A DNA stretch of 60,000 nt, taken from positions 4,767,501 through 4,827,500 of the forward strand of contig NC_064043.1 in assembly GCF_932526225.1 (NCBI RefSeq), written 5' to 3'. This document shows, piece by piece, positions 1 to 14,000 of the stretch. The number at the start of each line of letters is the position of its first letter. The first letter of the stretch is position 1. Made by a program: the position numbers and the translations under genes. The notes under the pieces are model-generated. The model was not told the origin of the DNA and searched no databases. It was given only the letters and a program-made list of their open reading frames with translations. The stretch comes from Nematostella vectensis (lineage: Eukaryota; Cnidaria; Anthozoa; Actiniaria; Edwardsiidae).

Positions 1-185
1 GGGATCCATTAGGGGCGTAACTAGGACTTCTAAAGGGGAGGACTGGGGAGGGGGGGGGCAGTTCCCCCTCTGGCTGCGCCCTTCATACCTTTATACCACC
101 CTTCATCTGATCCTTCTCTTCTTTTTGTCTGTCTACTCTTCCTAACTTTAACTCTCTTTAATCCTTATTCCTCTTCTCTTAATAC

Positions 186-3100
186 CTGTATTCTGGCCTC
201 CTGTAGGTTCGTAGATGTCGCAAGTTGTTCTCGCACCTCGACGTCAGGGTAATGGGTCTTGGAGAAAACTTTCTCGAGAGCTGTTAGCTGTTGGTGCGTG
301 AATGCGGTGCGGGTTCTTCGACTTCCGCGACGACTTTTCTCTTTTCGAGCCTCGAGAATCACATCTGTAAGCAGAGAGAAAAGCAACAGGGTGGTTAGTG
401 TGGTGTGAGGACTTTCATAGGGGTTAAACGGATCTTTGTCTGAGTGATTCGATCCAGAAAGTGGTGTGCAGCTAGACAACTGGGAAATAAGATTTGAATC
501 ATTTTCGTATATCATCTATGTACTCCAAGACTTACCTTTTATTGAGCTTGGAATACTATATAAATGATAATGAAACATAGGCATCCGAGAGTTCTATTTT
601 GCAAAATGGCCGCCAAATGTGACCTCCCGCCATTTCCATTTTTAATGTTAAAGCTTACTTATGTCCGTGCATATTATATACCGCGAAACTGCATAGTCTT
701 TCTCCTGGAAGCATGAGATGAGCCCGGCAACATCAAAAGCGGTCAGTTACTCATCTAACCCAATTCCACGGGTCGGACTTAATAAACAGTTAGAAGTCTT
801 ATATATCTATCATGTGCAAATAATGGTTATTCCATTTATTGCTCAAACAATAATAATACCATCGTTGTAAAATGTTCCTGATGCACGTAAAGCACATTTT
901 TTTGTGATTTTGGCGTCCGGATAGCGTTTAACGAAGTTCTACGGGAAAACTTAAAAATATTTTTTTTCAGAGGCAACTTGGGAATATAAAGGCCACGTAG
1001 GTTTTCTCCAGCTTGTCTGTAGTCTTTCTAGTAATACCATTGGGAATGTAAAAGAAGGGCATTTTAAGGACCTTGTACTTGTATTTTCGCACTCCTCTTC
1101 TCCTAGTCGCAGTATTATTTGTGTGTGTGTGCGGCATGGGTATCATATACAAAATACTAATATAATACTAATAAGACCTTTCAATAAAAAGATCGCTGTT
1201 TGGCTATCAAGGAAGGAGGGAATGTACGCATCCACTGCAATCACGTGCGACGTGCGTACGGTTCATGCGTCGTTGAAAATTTTTGCGTACGGTCCATGCG
1301 CAGTTAAAAATTTTTATATTGATAATTGCGCAATATAAATGCAATAAATTATTATAATATTATTATAAATTATTGTCCCATCCCACCAAGGAACAAAAAG
1401 TAATGGCGCGCTATCTGTCGCGCATACCTTCCGCGGATTTGGCAGTTGAAGAATGCAACGGTGAGGATATTACTGCGATACTACCAATACCATCACAAAT
1501 GCGGCATAAGTGAAGGGATTTGTGGAGTCAGTAGGTTAGCATATGCATTGCAGTCCATAGCGCTTTCACTGTATCACTTTCGTTCGGTGCCTTTCTCGCA
1601 CTACTAGTGATTAATGACCTGTCTTGGCTCACACCGTGCCACCGAACCTCTGGCGAATATCAAGCCTGGGAGAACTACGCTTCTCTACGGACGCACTGGC
1701 AATTCTTTCAAGATGGGATCTACAACGGATAAACTGTGCGTCGGGAATCTAGTAAGCGGATGTAGACGAAGCTCTACATCAGAGGCGGATTAGTGGTTCC
1801 GTTTGTGCACATTATGTGGGCTTCAAGTAGAACAAAAAATGGTCCGATATTAACTATGCAATTTGGGAAACTTTTGCGGCCCTTCACGGGGTGCTTTTAC
1901 CAAGTAAAGTGTCCAACTCAAATGCGGAGTTTGTTGCGTGTTAAATGTGAGGGTATTTGCGCTTTCTCAAGAACGTTTATGAAGTGGCTCAATTGAAAGC
2001 ATCAAAACAGCTTTTTGTTTGTAGATACCAGACGCACCAATAGTATATCCTCTTGATTCAAAGTGCTTGAAATAGTTGGCTTAAGTTGTGTTTACATTAC
2101 GAAAACGCACTTTATAGATGTTCTAGGCGGATTAGGAATCTGTCATTAAGGACTAGCAAACGTTTTTACAATACTTTACAAAGTATATAAATAGAAGTGA
2201 ACCATTGAGCGCCACATTCAGGGAGCAAAAAGACACCGTGAATATACCGAACGCATTCATGTAGGTCTGTTTACTCTATGGGATACTTGTTAGGTATCTT
2301 TACGTTCTTTAAACAGGCGCAGATTAGCGAGGGATCTTTCCGCAAGGTTTGAGTCTTGACTGTGTTTTACAAAGGCAAGACCCTCAAGCCATCATCGCAG
2401 ATCCGACCAGATAAGGAGAGACAGGTCTTGCTAAATAGCCGTCGAGAGGACTGGAAGGATTTTCTCTAATCCAAACTAACTCAATTCTCACGCCGCAAAC
2501 AAGTGCAATGAAGTTCTTGCTAGGGGGACATCGAGTATATCTCATAGTCTTAATCCTGTACAAATAAAGGACATCTAAAGCTCTTCGAAAACATGTTTTG
2601 TGAGCATTAAGGAGACTTATCTTGACGCCCTATCAGAGATGGCGCCGCGCGGGTTTGGCTCTTTCGAGCTATCCCACTCATTATCTGTGCTGATACTTCA
2701 AATCGAATTAACGCCTTTAGCGCATGGAGTGTATCGCTGATAGCAATCCTCCGTACGCACGAAATAAACTGGGTGTCATCCCAAAGTAAAACCGCACTTA
2801 AGGTTCTAGCGTTCTTTGTTATGGCGGTCTTGATATTGTCGCTGCATTTCAGATAATTAACAGCCAATAAAATTTAAAAGTGAATTCCAAACTTGAAAAT
2901 ACGTTGTCGTTTAACACATTTAGGGGTAAATAATTTCCGTGTTAGGTAAATAAATCTTAAAAGCATGGCATGGAAACTTCTAACATTTATCAGTACAAGT
3001 TTTTATCAGTATAAGTTCCGCGCGCTACTATACTGAAAGACGCAAATATAAAGGATAAATTTGGATACTTATAATCGGTAACTTTTTATCCATATCATAA

Positions 3101-4565
3101 AAAGTTCAAGTTATTTATAACCCCGGTTTACACATGTATCATCGCAGATATCCGTAGTGAGTCGGGCGAGGAAATAATCTGGTGAGATGTTGATCATGAC
3201 CATCTTACATGGATGGATCTCTCGGCAGGAGCGTCTTAGATACCCGCTAATCCACGACTACCATGCATGCGATCCTGCCATGGGATCTTACAAAGTTATA
3301 TCGCGAACGACACTGCGCTAATCCTATAAATCGGTATGAGGAGACTAACTCCTCTAGCGTTAAGGGATTCTTACGAAGCATATGATAACGTTGTCTATAA
3401 GAACAACATATAGTGTGTGAAGCGCAGTGGAAGCCGTTTGCTTTTAAGAGGTTGGGATGCTTGTCTGTGTTTGTGAGAAACCCTATGTCATACAATTTCC
3501 CCTAATATTCTTTATAACACATACTAATTTTTCCTTCTCTTATGTGTGAATGATTGAAGCAAAATGTGCGTTTGATATCAATACAAACAACATAAGCAAC
3601 GCATCACCAAAACTATATAGATCAGGAAGCAATAGTTACTCCGTATATTATATCTAGAGAACTGACTCCCTTTATGTGAGGTACATTTGGTTTGAGTGCG
3701 TATTGTATTTGCTTTACTGTGCTCGACCAATTACGAATATTTTCGAATCCAAGCCTGGTGTTTACTCCAGCTTTCAATTGGACGATTCCAAAAAATGTGT
3801 TCAAAGACAAGTGTCTAGGAAACAAACCCCTTGTAACACTCCTCCTACCATGGAATCTTCCAGTACCACCTCTTTTTGCATGATCCCTTGGACGCTGGTA
3901 CTTTTGAGCGAACCGGGTACGATAAAAAGCGGGGTATTACGGATTTATCGGTGTCATTCACGCCTTTTCCTCTTATCCTTAAACAGGACACGTACTGTGC
4001 AAAAATGGTTGATACACCCGAACATGGGACGAGCATCTATCGTACTGCCTTAGCCCCAAACATTCTGCGACTGTGCACAGTTTCTTTTAGAAAAACATAG
4101 CGGTTATTGGTTGAGTAGTAAAAGGCGAAAACAATACGCTAACTGTTTTTAGATAAACCCATTTACGTGTTCGTACTATCAGTACTATGCGATCGTGCAG
4201 GAAGCATTAGGAACAAGAAGCGATATTATTTGTTTCTAAAAATCAAAGGCCTGTTCATGGTAAACTTGTGAGTTTACTGTGTGCACTGTATCGCAAGGAG
4301 AGTAACGGATGCTTGCAAGCTTTTTATGCCCTTTTACAGTTATGCAGATCCTAGGATTCTTGTCATAGTCGTTGTGCAGTCTCATCAGTTCTACGGTAGC
4401 ACTCTTACCTGCCAGCTTAGCTGCGAGGGATAAAGCTGCTGTAGACTTAGAAGGCTCCTCGCCATCGCTGTCTGGTAGAGCGGCTGAGATAGAATCTTTC
4501 TTTAGAATATTCTCTATGGAAAACGGGTTGGTCTCCATACCCCTTGGCGATCTCCTTCCACTCAT
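186..4565 (-). CDS. dmbx: Dmbx-type paired-like homeobox transcription factor, 5' two coding exons (partial)
   Basis: Two coding exons are visible. Exon 1 is 4565-4409 (157 nt, donor GTAAGA). Exon 2 is 364-186 (179 nt, acceptor TTACAG, donor GTATTA). The junction is phase 1 and makes an Asp codon, giving 112 residues. Residues 15-21 (FSIENIL) are an eh1-type Groucho-binding motif. Residues 51-59 read LADVILEAR, which matches the segment just before the homeodomain in Dmbx proteins. The homeodomain starts near residue 67 and includes RRTRTAFT and THYPDV. It stops after homeodomain position 46, exactly at the intron site typical of paired-like genes, so helix 3 (WFxNRR) lies off the left edge. 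The 4-kb intron (4408-365) has no other exon I can see. Family members are nuclear DNA-binding repressors acting in neural development. An in-frame ATG nine codons downstream is an alternative start. Another paired-like subfamily is less likely because of the LADVILEAR segment. Confidence 0.88.
365..4408 (-). other. Intron 1 of the Dmbx gene; no further gene seen
   Basis: About 4 kb between the two Dmbx exons. All open frames are short (under 130 codons) and show no family motif. I see no RNA gene or clear mobile element. It may hold regulatory sites, which cannot be judged from one sequence. Confidence 0.55.
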
Positions 4566-7500
4566 GGTGCGTAAATAATGCTGTCCTCAATTGTGCGCTA
4601 TGGCCCGAGTTTTGTGCGTAAATAAGAGGTAGTCTCCTAGAATTTCTTATACCGGGTTATAGGGCGATTATTGAGCTCCCTACTGTGTGCCTGCTCTGTG
4701 TTACTGACCCAGGTGCTGTAAGCGACTGGTTCATAAGCTCTCACTGGTTTGCGCATCTACGGTCCCTACTTGTGGGTTACGGCCCGGTTATCACGCAGGA
4801 CTGGTCTCTACCTCAGTGCGGTGCGCGCGTAATCGTGTCAAATCAACCATGTGTGAAACTAATTAATACAACTGAGTGACAGTGAAAAATGTGTTCCGGT
4901 AATACCCTGAAAATCTTAAAATAAACTCATCGACAGCTTGTTGTTTGTTTATAATCCACTAGAAGAGCGAGTGCTTTGTGTTTGCATCTAGTAGTCGGCT
5001 TCCATAAAGAGTTCTACTCGAGCTTGCTTCTAAAAAGACTGTCTATCCGGGAAAGTGTGAATGTGTGCAATTTCATTAATGGGCCAATTAAAGTGTCGAT
5101 GAATATAGTCGAGTAAAAAAGAACTGCGTGTCAGATGACGGGCCAAGAAGCCGGATTAGAGGTGCAGGGTGAATTGTCTTGTGACTGTTCTGAATTGTCG
5201 TGAATACGAATCTGATTTAACGCGGTCTGGTGGCGATGACTATGGGGTCAGCGTGCTTGAACTAGGTGCTAAAATTTTGATTTATGTTGATGGTAAAGCC
5301 GAGGATAAGCCAACGTCATCAACTGTTTACGCGATACGGCTTACCCTTGTAATGTCTTTTTCCACAGATATATAATCGATGTTTATACAAGCCTACGAGA
5401 GTCATGCTGGTCGAGTCTATCGAAAAGATATACGGCGCGATAAACACGTTATACCTCGACAAGATTTACCTACAACTAATTAAAAATGTTTAGACTACCG
5501 TAAGGACTGTTATTATTCCCATTGACTAAACTGCAAAACAAACACGGACTCTCAAAGACTATATCTCGCCCCCAATACACAATAATTGTAAACACTATTC
5601 TTTGTGTCGGTTGAGACACTAGTAGTGCTGTTCAAAGAGGAGCAGATCTTCTTACAAGTAACGATCCGTATCTGATCTGCAGAAACAGCAATCATGGGGC
5701 AATAGGAAAATTTTAATAAAACATGTCACTAGCCCGGAAGCCATCTCGTGTGCAGATATCTGTGGAAGTATTACAAGTGTCGCAAGCGCGGCAGTCCGGC
5801 AACAAGCAAAGGATCAATTCTCCATCGGTATCTAGCATGGCATCTCAGCAAGAGAAAATACAATGGAGAGAAAATACAATTGCGTCCCATTTTTTCGCGT
5901 CATTCCGCTGGGAACTCTGTCTCACATCAGAGGTGAAAGGCGTTTTGGAATATATGGGCAGACATTTTCCTTTTTTCAATCCCATTTTATGTGCGTGGTA
6001 CAATTCCGTCACCGAGAAGCATGTTGTATCAGCGCCCTCGTCATATTACGTCTAATTTCGGGATATCAAGGCACTTAAACTTACTAACGAAAGGTTAAGA
6101 TTTATTACAAAAATCAAACGCTGACAACCTCACTAAGAACTAATGAAAGACAGCGAGCGCGCAAAATCACACTCGACTGCAAAAAAAAACTGGCGGCGTG
6201 ATTTTCTTCTTGACGATGGTGTCTGATGCTGGGTTAAGTCCAGTCGTGCTTGAAGGGTGAAACGCAAGTGGTGCTGGATTAACAACAAACATCCATGATC
6301 TAGGCTGATCTGGGTTCAAATCAGAGCCTTTTCGGAAATGTGATTATTTTTTATCAGCGATACGAGCCGACCTGGGTTGGCTGTTTATATTTAGCGTTTA
6401 TGAAAACCCGCCTTTCTCGAATGTTCGCCGAGATGTGTGGGCTACAACAACGGTTAAATATCCATCTAAACTACAATTTGCGGAAATATAGTGAAGCGTT
6501 AAACGTGTAATCATTAGCTAGTTAAACGAAAAGTTTACGTGAATAACGGCTTAACATAAACAAGCTATCTTATCGCTAGCTTACTAGCGATTTGGAACAC
6601 ATGTGGCCTCTGTAGCAAAGTGGGCACTAAATTAATTAACTAAAACACTTTTTGCCCGCCCAGATAAAATTCATAAGGTTACTTCATAAAATGCCTTTAA
6701 TGGTTATTGTGTTTTTCATAGATAAACAGAGAATTAAAGAAATAATTGCAGTCATCAGTGTGAAGTGGAGGGATGGATCCAAGTTCACCTATGGTCCATA
6801 TAGAACACAGCAAACCCCAAAAGACGCTCTCCGATTAAAGAACAAATTAAGCTCGAAACTGGCAGGGCGAACAGGGAATAGCAGTTATTTGAGATCTATA
6901 AACAAAGTCTAAAGATCCCACAAACACTCCTCACTTAGATACAATAGGCCTTTTGCCCCACAGCCCCCTCACAAGCCAAAGCATTCTGATTATCGGGCAT
7001 TTCGTTGAATTCTTCGGCCTTACAAATGACTGTGGTTAAACAGAACCATCATGTATCACTTTGCTGAAGTTCTTTAATTAGCGAAGGATATATAACCTAA
7101 TGCACTCTGCATCTATAGACTGGTCGGCGACGGTTTGCGCTCTGTCTATTTGCGCGTCTAATTACCGCTAGATAAGGAAGGCATCGCGGCGATCATGCAG
7201 TAAGACGCTATGATCGCTACCACGCGCTCGCCCACTGTCTCCGGCTAGGCGTCTCAATTGATTGACAGAAAAAGCTTGATCACTTTTGCCTCACATGGGT
7301 TGGATTTTAACGGTTATTTATTGTCTCCCCTTCCCCACACGATTGTCACCCTATTATTTCCCCCCTTCTCACGGGATTAATTCTCCCCCCCCCCCCCCCC
7401 TCCCTTAAGCCGCATTGTCACCAGTTTACTTCCGGAGGTCCGACGCAAACCTGAACCGTTAAAAGACAAAAGAATCTATTAGAATCCGAGATATTTAACA

Positions 7501-8037
7501 GGCCATCCGCTCTAAATTATTGATCATTGGCAAGGGCGAGACAAGACAGCAACCACCGAAACGTGAGCAACAAACAATTTCCAAGTACAATTACCAGTTA
7601 TCCCATACGTGCACGCACAACAAAAGCTTCAACATCAACACGGTCAATTAGAATAACAACAAAAGAAACAACAGCGAAAAAAATAACAGATAACGAAAAA
7701 GGAACAATAACAGCGAAACAGATAGTAAGGGAAACAACACATGCAAAATATAGACATTCGAATTTTCCTAATTTTTGCGGTAAGACATTGCACACGGATA
7801 CACAAAATGTTATTCAAAGCGAGGCTATTAACTTTTGAAAAGGCATCACAACAAATAATATAATGGCTGTCTCCAGGACGGCAGTAACCAACGCGATCAC
7901 TAAAAAGCCACCCTGATAACGTAAACTGCGCTTATAAGAGCTCAAGGTGAAGTTGAAGGGGACAAAGTAAGCTTCCACAGGACTATAAGATGCGCGCACA
8001 ACACCGAGAACACTCTAATACGGAACGGAGAACATAC
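4566..8037. other. Upstream region of the Dmbx gene; no supported gene
   Basis: About 3.5 kb of mixed-composition DNA containing a poly-C tract at 7385-7400. Short frames at 5723-6055, 6652-6912 and 7527-7838 have no recognisable domain. A frame at 7999-7814 (minus) includes a hydrophobic stretch that could be a membrane segment, but a splice to the CUB exon next to it would leave an intron of only about 48 bp in the wrong phase, so it is not called. Confidence 0.4.
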
Positions 8038-8242
8038 CTGGATCTACTGCTTGAAACTTGGCCTCAAAACAGTTCAAAATAAATGGCAACGAATACGATG
8101 TTAGGCGAACCCACATGTGGTTACCTGTGAAGTGAAAGATCTTGTCAGAAAAATATTCCCCGCACAGGGTATCAATGACTGCACTTGTCTTGTCCAGGCC
8201 GTCCCGTAGCTCCACACTGTCTTCATTTGTCCCTCCCCCTCT
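8038..8242 (-). CDS. Orphan exon encoding the C-terminal half of a CUB domain
   Basis: The minus-strand frame contains DSVELRDG, then TLCG, then GNHMWVRL, and ends FEAKFQAVDPG. These are in order the conserved blocks of the second half of a CUB domain, an extracellular beta-sandwich. The frame is followed directly by a good donor (CCAG then GTATGTT, exon end 8038). A plausible acceptor (CCGACAG) sits near 8243, though the AG two bases further in is also possible. The first half of the domain, with its first disulfide, would lie in an exon at higher coordinates that I could not find, and downstream exons are not obvious. It could be part of a larger secreted or membrane protein, or a relic of one. 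The parent protein is not identified. Confidence 0.5.
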
Positions 8243-11005
8243 CTGTCGGTAGGGATTTGGCAGGACCATTCAGAGGCCAAGCAAAACAATTAGCGAGTTC
8301 CCAAAACCAAGCCCTTAGGCGCAAACAAGACGCGCTGAAGAAGTAACATAACATACTCCGTATTCATCGAAATGGGCGCCGAAGTGAACCCGAAAGTAGC
8401 CCTACGGTGCGACTATTGGTCTATGCAAGTCAGGGTAGACGCGTGGCGATGTGGATGCGCATGGTGGCATCCCCCCCCCCCCCCCCCCCCCCCCCCGTTT
8501 GCCGAAGTAAGTCATTTCTTATTGAGAAACGTCAAATACTACATGACTATGACTGCGCGACCCCCTCCCCTCCCCCCAGGGACCAGAAAGCGATCAGTTT
8601 TAAGGGAAGAAAGGTACCGAATTTCCAGAAGTTTCGGTTGTCCTGAAGAAAAGGCACCACCAGTGAGTGAAAAATAACTAGTTTTAAATCTGAAATCTTG
8701 CAAGAGACCGATACGCTAATATTCTAAATAAAATTACGAGGTTAAAGAAAATAGAATTTACTAAAGACAGCCTAAAATACACGATGATGTTTTTTAAATG
8801 TGAATTTCCCCAATAGAAGGTTCAAATTATTCATAGACTGCAAAAAAAATAATAAAAAATGTCAAGAGATTGCCTCGAGGGACGTCTTAACAAAATAAAA
8901 GAAGAAATATTACTCTTTTATAAATTTCCTTTTTCACATCATCTGTCTGCAATTTTGACATGGTATTTTTTATACAAAAGCATTTTGCATTTGTTTTGCA
9001 TGAACTCTCCTATAATGTCGAACAAATTTTCCGAACTAATCAATTTAAGTACTTTTGCAGGTGGTATTTTTGTTGACTCACTGTTGTCATAGTCAATAGT
9101 TGGAATAACCTGAACTCGGAAATCCTTTATATAAAAAATTACAACAAAACGATGATAATTGAAACGGGGCATGCAAATTAAGAATCTATAAACAGTATAT
9201 AGCGAATGGAAGAATAGTGTTTTCAACAAGATAAAGTTATGATTTATCGGCGGAAAGTATACCAGTCTAATCGCACACGCCATTGGACAAAATACTAAAA
9301 TTCAGCCAATTATATGAAAAACATGTCTGTGTTCCGGCCCTTTATGGACCATCTGGATAGCTATATTACAAAATAAATTGTTTTTTTGCCTTCTAGAAGC
9401 TACAATCTGTGGGGAGACTACACGCGGGAACACCTAAAGCTAAACGTAAGTATTGATAAGTTTAACACCCATGGTTTGAAAGTTAATCGAAAAAGATCGA
9501 ATGGTAAGACATAAAAAAGAAAAACACATTTGACCATCAAGAACTCGGTTTATTGGATAGCAACTTACTGGAAACTCCCACTGAAGATCTATTAGAAAGC
9601 ACTTAGTCTTTCTGAGATAGAAACTTACAAAGAAACCATACATCTGTTCTTCGAGACCTAGGTAATTGTAACATGAACCCGTGCAATCTGTAGCCCCCTT
9701 TCAAAAATATCTTCAAATATGGCATTTTAGCTTATTCATTTGCAACAGCTAGAATCTTTAAAGGAATAGGGGTGATCGCTCAAAGACGTTTTAGCTTTTT
9801 AATCTCTAAAAATAAGATCAAGTAGTTAGAGCTTTAGCAGATCGAGAGCTTTAAAAAACGGGTGTGGTGGGTGAAAACCAAAATATTCAACTAAAGCTTC
9901 AATGTACCAGCACAATTGCGAGGGCTTTTAAAGGCATCCTAACCGGATGACTTTCAAGAGGATAAGAAATACTATAAAACTCTTTTGTTTTTAGCGATAG
10001 AAAACTCGTCATTTGAACTGGTCCAATGAAAGTATATATAATCATTCGCAAAAACAATGATGCGACTACGACACCAGGGCTACGTGATGAACTAAGCTAA
10101 GCGCTAAATCCATCACATTTAGTCAGATTTATTTTCAGTTTCAAGTTATAGGAATCAGATTAAATTCTGAATACAAAATAAATATGAAGAAATTATTGTC
10201 TTTGATCTCGATTTTATTACTGACACCTGAAGGAAATCAAATAAAAACATTTAAAAATGGACACGAAAAATGAAAGAGAAATTTGATCACTATTCTTTAT
10301 GTAAGCAAAAAAAGAAACTAATAAACATTTAGTGATAAGACGGCTTTCTCTAACTGACTCTTTTTAACATTATCACAACTAGTCAGCAATGTTTGCATTT
10401 GTGGCGTTAGAGTTTATTTTTGGTTCCATTAGTATCCACGCGTGAAGTAACGAAACAATTAAAGCTCATTACAACCGATGTTTTCTTGTTAACCGCGCAC
10501 CGATTTGGGCGGCTTTTTCGTCCAATTAAACTCAACGCCTCATACAAGATGTATCAGCTTAGGAATCGCTATCATTGAGCAAAAAAAATAATCTCATTTT
10601 CCCGCAAAACGAACCCGATCCTCACAATGCTCCTGTCACAATGCTGCTGTAAGCAGACGGTCTTGGATTGCGGGGTTTCTTTAATAACTCGAGTTATCCT
10701 AGTTTGTTTGTTTTTTCGTCTATCTGAATAATCCCATCAACTTTTTGGCGAATTTCCGTACAAAGAGCTCCCGCGTGAACTAATCCTACTGGACAGTTTT
10801 TGAGATAAGAATTCTCAACTTGTAACAAAACGGGCGCTGGAGTCATTAAACATTTAACGAGGCAAACATCTACTGTAAAGAAAAAAAACACACACAGCCT
10901 TATTAGAGATTTCACCTCGCACTTATTATTCCAACTAACGAGTACTCCCTTGTAAACATCTTGTCTCAGACTCGTGAAGTTGGCGCAACCAAACCAGGTT
11001 TGACA
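8243..11005. other. Intergenic; poly-C tract, no supported gene
   Basis: AT-rich DNA with a 26-base poly-C tract at 8471-8496. A minus-strand frame at 10915-10694 starts with a hydrophobic stretch resembling a signal peptide, but it has no supporting splice partner. The frames at 9283-8939 and 9643-9440 show no domain. Confidence 0.45.
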
Positions 11006-14000
11006 ATGAGAGCCTTTATAACATGTATCGCGTTCTTCTTGGTGGTCGGGTTGGTTTTCGGCGAAGAAAGAGATGAGAGCAACATCAAGGCATCAGAAAA
11101 GAGTGACAAGCTTCCCAAAGGAGCGCCATCATTACCAGATGCAGTAGCCGCCAAGGTACGCAGCAATTCATTTTCATTTATTTTACAATCTTGAAAAGTG
11201 CGACGCTTATAATTCTTCGCATTTCGAAAAAAAATATTTGTTCGGTTAAAATTTGTCGTGTTTCGTGCTTTGTCGGGCGTAGTCGATACCCTGGAAAATC
11301 GTACTCTTTTTTTTATTTTTTTATTAGATCATAACCGAAAAATATTCGAAAGAATTTCTACAGCAGTTAACCGCATTTCGATCAGCTGAAGTAGCGATGA
11401 ATTATTTTGAATTTCAAAGATATCTTGCAACAACTTTTGTTCTTCGTGATGAGAGAGTTAAAAAAAGCATTTTAAGAGATGATGCGCGCGTTGTCACTTA
11501 CTCATGATTAACCTTAGATCATATTTACTTGACCAATAAGAACTGAAATTCGCGTCTTGCACTGATAAAAAGTCAGATTTAAAATAATGGCAATCTGCTT
11601 GATTCGATTGCATCGAGATACCGAAATTATCTGCTTTCATAAAACAACAAACACACAGTCGTCAACGTCCGATTTTTGAGCGATGAGGTGTATATTGTTG
11701 TATTGTGTACGTAAGGCGAAAGGGTGCAGCGTTCTTTGATTGTGTTTAGTGTTGATTGTGTAACGCTGGTTTCCATATGATCGCATTCGATCGCAAATGA
11801 TCACAGGCGATTGTGTACGATTATATGTGAACTCACCCTGCGATCGTGTGCGATTATATGGAAACTCACCCTGCGATCGTGTGCAATTATTTGGAAACCA
11901 GCGTTACACAATCAACACTAAACACAATCAAAGAACGCTGCATCCTTTCGCCTTACGTACACAATACAACAATATACACCTCATCGCTTAAAAAACGGAC
12001 GTTGACGACTGTGTTTGTTGTTTTATGGAAACTCACCCGGCGATCGTGTACGATTATATGAAAACTCACCCTGCGATCGATTATATGGGAATTCACCCTG
12101 CGATCGTGTGCGGTTATATGGGAATTCACCCTGCGATCGTGTACGATTATATGGGAACTCATCCTTCGATCATGTACGATTATATGAAAACTCACCCTGC
12201 GATCGTGTACGATTATATGGAAACTCACCTGCGATCGTGTACACATGGAAACTCACCCTGCGATCGTGTACGATTATATGGGAACTCACCCTGCGATCAT
12301 GTGCGATTATATGGAAACTCACCCTGCGATCGTGTACGATTATATGGAAACTCCCCCTGCGATCGTGTGCGATTACATGAAAACTCACCCTGCGATCGTG
12401 TACGATTATATGGGAACTTATCCTTCGATCATGTACGATTATATGGAAACTCACCCTGCGATCGTGTACGATTACATGAAAACTACCCCTGCGATCGTGT
12501 ACACATGGAAACTCACCCTGCGATCGTGTACGATTATATGGGAACTCACCCTGCGATCGTGTACGATTATATGGAAACTCACCTGCGATCGTGTACACAT
12601 GGAAACTCACCCTGCGATCGTGTACGATTATATGGGAACTCACCCTGCGATCATGTACGATTATATGGAAACTCACCCTGCGATCGTGTACGATTATATG
12701 AACTCACCCTGCGATCATGTTCGATCATGTGGAAACTCACCCTGCGATCGTGTGCGGTTATATGGGAATTCACCCTGCGATCATGTACGATTATATGGAA
12801 ACCATATGGGAGCTTTACAGGACCTGAAATGATCCCAGGACCCGAAACGATCCCCAAAAGTACCCCAACTGATCCCGGGACCCGAAACGATACCGAGGAG
12901 TCCCCGAAATCAACCCCACGGAATTGCGGTAATGGACAAAGGAAAAGCAGAAAAAAAGCACTTCCAATTCTTAAAGCATATTTAAGGGTTGACGGCGAAT
13001 CCATTTCTAAATAACATGACTTAAAAAACTTAAATTCCAATACAAATAGAATTATTATATGGCTACGATAGTACGCGCGCTGTGATTGGCTAATTGGTAG
13101 TCGTGACATTCCCGTATTGCCCGTCTCTGAGGGCATTACGGAATTCCGTATTGCCCTACGAAAAATTTTTCACAATCTTTTGGTTTTTGATATTTTTTCC
13201 ACCTTCAAACTGCAAAACGAGCGACAGCGAACATTCGAGTAGCGAATTCTAACACCCAGAAGAAACAGAAATGTTTAATCAGCGGGCCGTCTTTTTCCGT
13301 ATTCGGAACGGGACATTTTGTGAGCTTTTTTGTGTTGCTTTGTTCGGTTGCCCGAATTTTGCTAAAACAAAATCGGCCAAAAAACCAAAGCCACCAAAAA
13401 AAAAAAAGAAACAAACAGGTCTTAAAGTTGATAATGTGAGAGGACGAGCACTTTGAGTCGGAGTTTTATCATCCTGAAGAGATTGAAGAGGAAATTTTTG
13501 ACACAAAGAAAAACAATAAGATCACGAGTCGCCACCGATAGCCATAAAATACAAAGCTTAAGTTATTTATATCGGATAAACAAATAAATGGATAAATAAC
13601 AAGGGGTGTAAAGACCCAGAAAAGTCTCTTTAAGATAAGTACTACCTGTTATTTGTGAATGCAATATTTCCGTCAAATCAAAACGCCGCACAAAGCGATT
13701 GGCCTTTTCATTTTAACTTATTTCAGAAGTTTGTTCTCTACATACCGTGGACTAAACAGTCCATTCATGCCGTGAAGACTGACAACTCAGCTTTCTTTGT
13801 TATTGTTTGGATAAACTTCACCTATGATAAAACCTGTAGCTTCCAAGAGTCGTCCAATTACTACCAATTACTTGTTGTTGAATCTTTTCACTCATTTACA
13901 TTTTTGATTTGGCAGCGCGCGAGTGTTTTTTGTTTTCCCGCCTTTTTGAAATCGATCGATAAACTAATCGATATTCGCGCGAAAGCGAAAGTTCATAGAT

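Noticed and set aside
7814-7999. Minus-strand frame with a hydrophobic stretch like a transmembrane segment
   Set aside because: Joining it to the CUB exon would need an intron of about 48 bp and a mismatched phase; no other partner exon was found.
12025-13014. Long open frames on both strands, including a 329-codon plus-strand frame
   Set aside because: They are translations of a minisatellite with a unit of about 33 bp, which keeps several frames open at once.
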